A DNA stretch of 38,359 nt. It comes from a virus. The notes under the pieces were generated by a model that was not told the origin of the DNA, ran no database searches, and saw only the letters and a program-made list of their open reading frames with translations. How positions within the stretch are numbered: position 1 is the stretch's first letter; every line of letters starts with the position of its first letter. The position numbers were made by a program, and so were the translations under genes. The stretch is taken from the IMG/VR virus record IMGVR_UViG_3300042559_001102, positions 1 to 38,359 of that record; one strand, 5' to 3'. Shown here one piece after another: positions 37,663 through 38,359 of this stretch.

Positions 37663-38063
37663 GAATATCCACTCTTCTGTTTAGGTGGTGATGGATCTAA
37701 CTTAAAGGAAGAATAACCACGACGCTGAAGAATCTCTAGCTTTTTTCGTTGATACCTCTTCTTTGCTTTCTCCCGCTTGTTCTCTAATCCCTTCTCGCTT
37801 TGGCGATAACGAAGGATAGCCTTTCTTCCCTTCTTAGTTTGTGCGTAATTCTTGCGATCATTTCGCGCGCGGGCTTTTATACACTCATTACAGAAAGCAG
37901 ATAGACTCTTTATTCTGAGATCTCCACACTTCCAACATCTTCCCCTAGCGACTAAAGAACAGCGCGGGCATCTATAAACGATGTTACCTAGCGAATCAAA
38001 CTTTTCTTCAAGCCGTGTATTGCACTTGCTTCTCCATCCTTTATATGTGCTATCGCATCTCAT
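37644..38063 (-). CDS. zinc-finger protein with basic helical repeats
   Basis: A 139-aa protein with eight cysteines in the first half: Cys3/Cys14, CPRC (32-35), CWKC (43-46) and CNEC (58-61), enough for two zinc sites. The second half is highly basic and shows a repeat of the type KGR-KAILRYRQSEKG / KREKAKKRYQRKK. Related phage proteins bind DNA and some precede HNH domains, but no HNH is present. Probably a DNA-binding regulator. Confidence 0.7.
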   Translation of the reverse strand: MRCDSTYKGWRSKCNTRLEEKFDSLGNIVYRCPRCSLVARGRCWKCGDLRIKSLSAFCNECIKARARNDRKNYAQTKKGRKAILRYRQSEKGLENKREKAKKRYQRKKLEILQRRGYSSFKLDPSPPKQKSGYSCQLNS

Positions 38064-38066
38064 AAC

Positions 38067-38359
38067 TTAATCGTTGGGGTAGTATCTCGTTTCACTTCCG
38101 GTTGTCTTGAATAGAAGATCTCCCGTCATAACACAACCTCGCAGAAGCTCGACGAACTTATCATAGGTTGCAACATTCTTGAAGATGTTGTAGATCTCTT
38201 TCTGTTCCGCGCCGGGATTCTTTAGTACATATCCGGTAATGGCATCCATGTCAAAGACATATTCATTCTTACCGATGCCGCCGAAGATCTTGTTATGTCC
38301 ATCTTCTGTTTGTTCTAGCGCGCCTACCGCCCACCAAAAATCTTGTTCGTTAATGATTA
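38067..38359 (-). CDS. C-terminal part of an unknown early protein (5' end outside window)
   Basis: The frame is open from the right window edge to a stop at 38067-38069, giving at least 96 residues. An internal Met at 38249 is not a convincing start, as the coding pattern (FWWAVGALEQTEDG, KIFGGIGKNEYVFDMDA) continues upstream. The end, EQKEIYNIFKNVATYDKFVELLRG, then VMTGDLLFKTTGSETRYYP, looks like a winged helix. It could be the tail of a primase or helicase-like protein, but this is a guess. Confidence 0.7.
   Translation of the reverse strand, partial: IINEQDFWWAVGALEQTEDGHNKIFGGIGKNEYVFDMDAITGYVLKNPGAEQKEIYNIFKNVATYDKFVELLRGCVMTGDLLFKTTGSETRYYPND

Overview
The window is part of the genome of a tailed dsDNA bacteriophage (Caudoviricetes) with the gene set of a short-tailed, podovirus-type virion. 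The evidence is a terminase pair, portal, scaffold, HK97-type major capsid protein, a short-tail adaptor, a gp10-like nozzle protein, internal (ejection) proteins and a GH108 endolysin, with no tape measure or sheath gene. Good Shine-Dalgarno sites, sigma70-like promoters and an outer-membrane-type lipoprotein suggest a Gram-negative host, but the host cannot be named. Both window edges cut through leftward genes, and no DNA polymerase, primase or integrase is visible, so this is a fragment of a larger genome.

Layout. 1-8.96 kb: a leftward, tightly overlapping early operon with a RecA/Sak4-type ATPase, a PD-(D/E)XK nuclease with a Cas4-like cysteine cluster, a SNF2-type helicase, an orphan TSCPD protein, a pyrimidine-dimer glycosylase-like protein and a tandem array of small paralogues. 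8.96-11.15 kb: leftward small genes with two promoters, a tRNA-Leu(UAA), and a 90-nt tRNA-like RNA that lacks a D arm. 11.15-12.87 kb: a mostly non-coding region around one leftward gene. It holds a roughly 330-bp imperfect palindrome with five 10-bp-phased iterons on each arm around an AT-only core, and an array of about ten 15-bp direct repeats. This region lies between the leftward early and rightward late modules and is the best candidate for a replication origin or control region. 12.87-37.48 kb: the rightward late module (packaging, head, lysis, tail, ejection proteins), closed by a strong terminator at 37.48-37.52 kb. 37.5-38.36 kb: leftward genes again, converging on that terminator.

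How the parts fit. The left operon probably serves recombination, repair and nucleotide metabolism. The late module builds a capsid around the portal. The endolysin sits inside the tail block, while the only two-helix holin candidate lies next to the terminase. The last three rightward genes (590, 402 and 1227 aa) look like a set of ejection proteins. They include an Asn/Gln/Met/Gly-rich protein with a glycine-zipper segment and a giant protein resembling the large 'polyvalent' phage proteins.

Most distinctive elements: the iteron-flanked giant palindrome with a tRNA 3'-half fragment at its edge, the 15-bp repeat array, the D-arm-less tRNA-like RNA expressed from a consensus promoter, inverted repeats over the -35 boxes of three promoters, and the small paralogous gene array whose ribosome-binding sites lie inside a conserved C-terminal motif.
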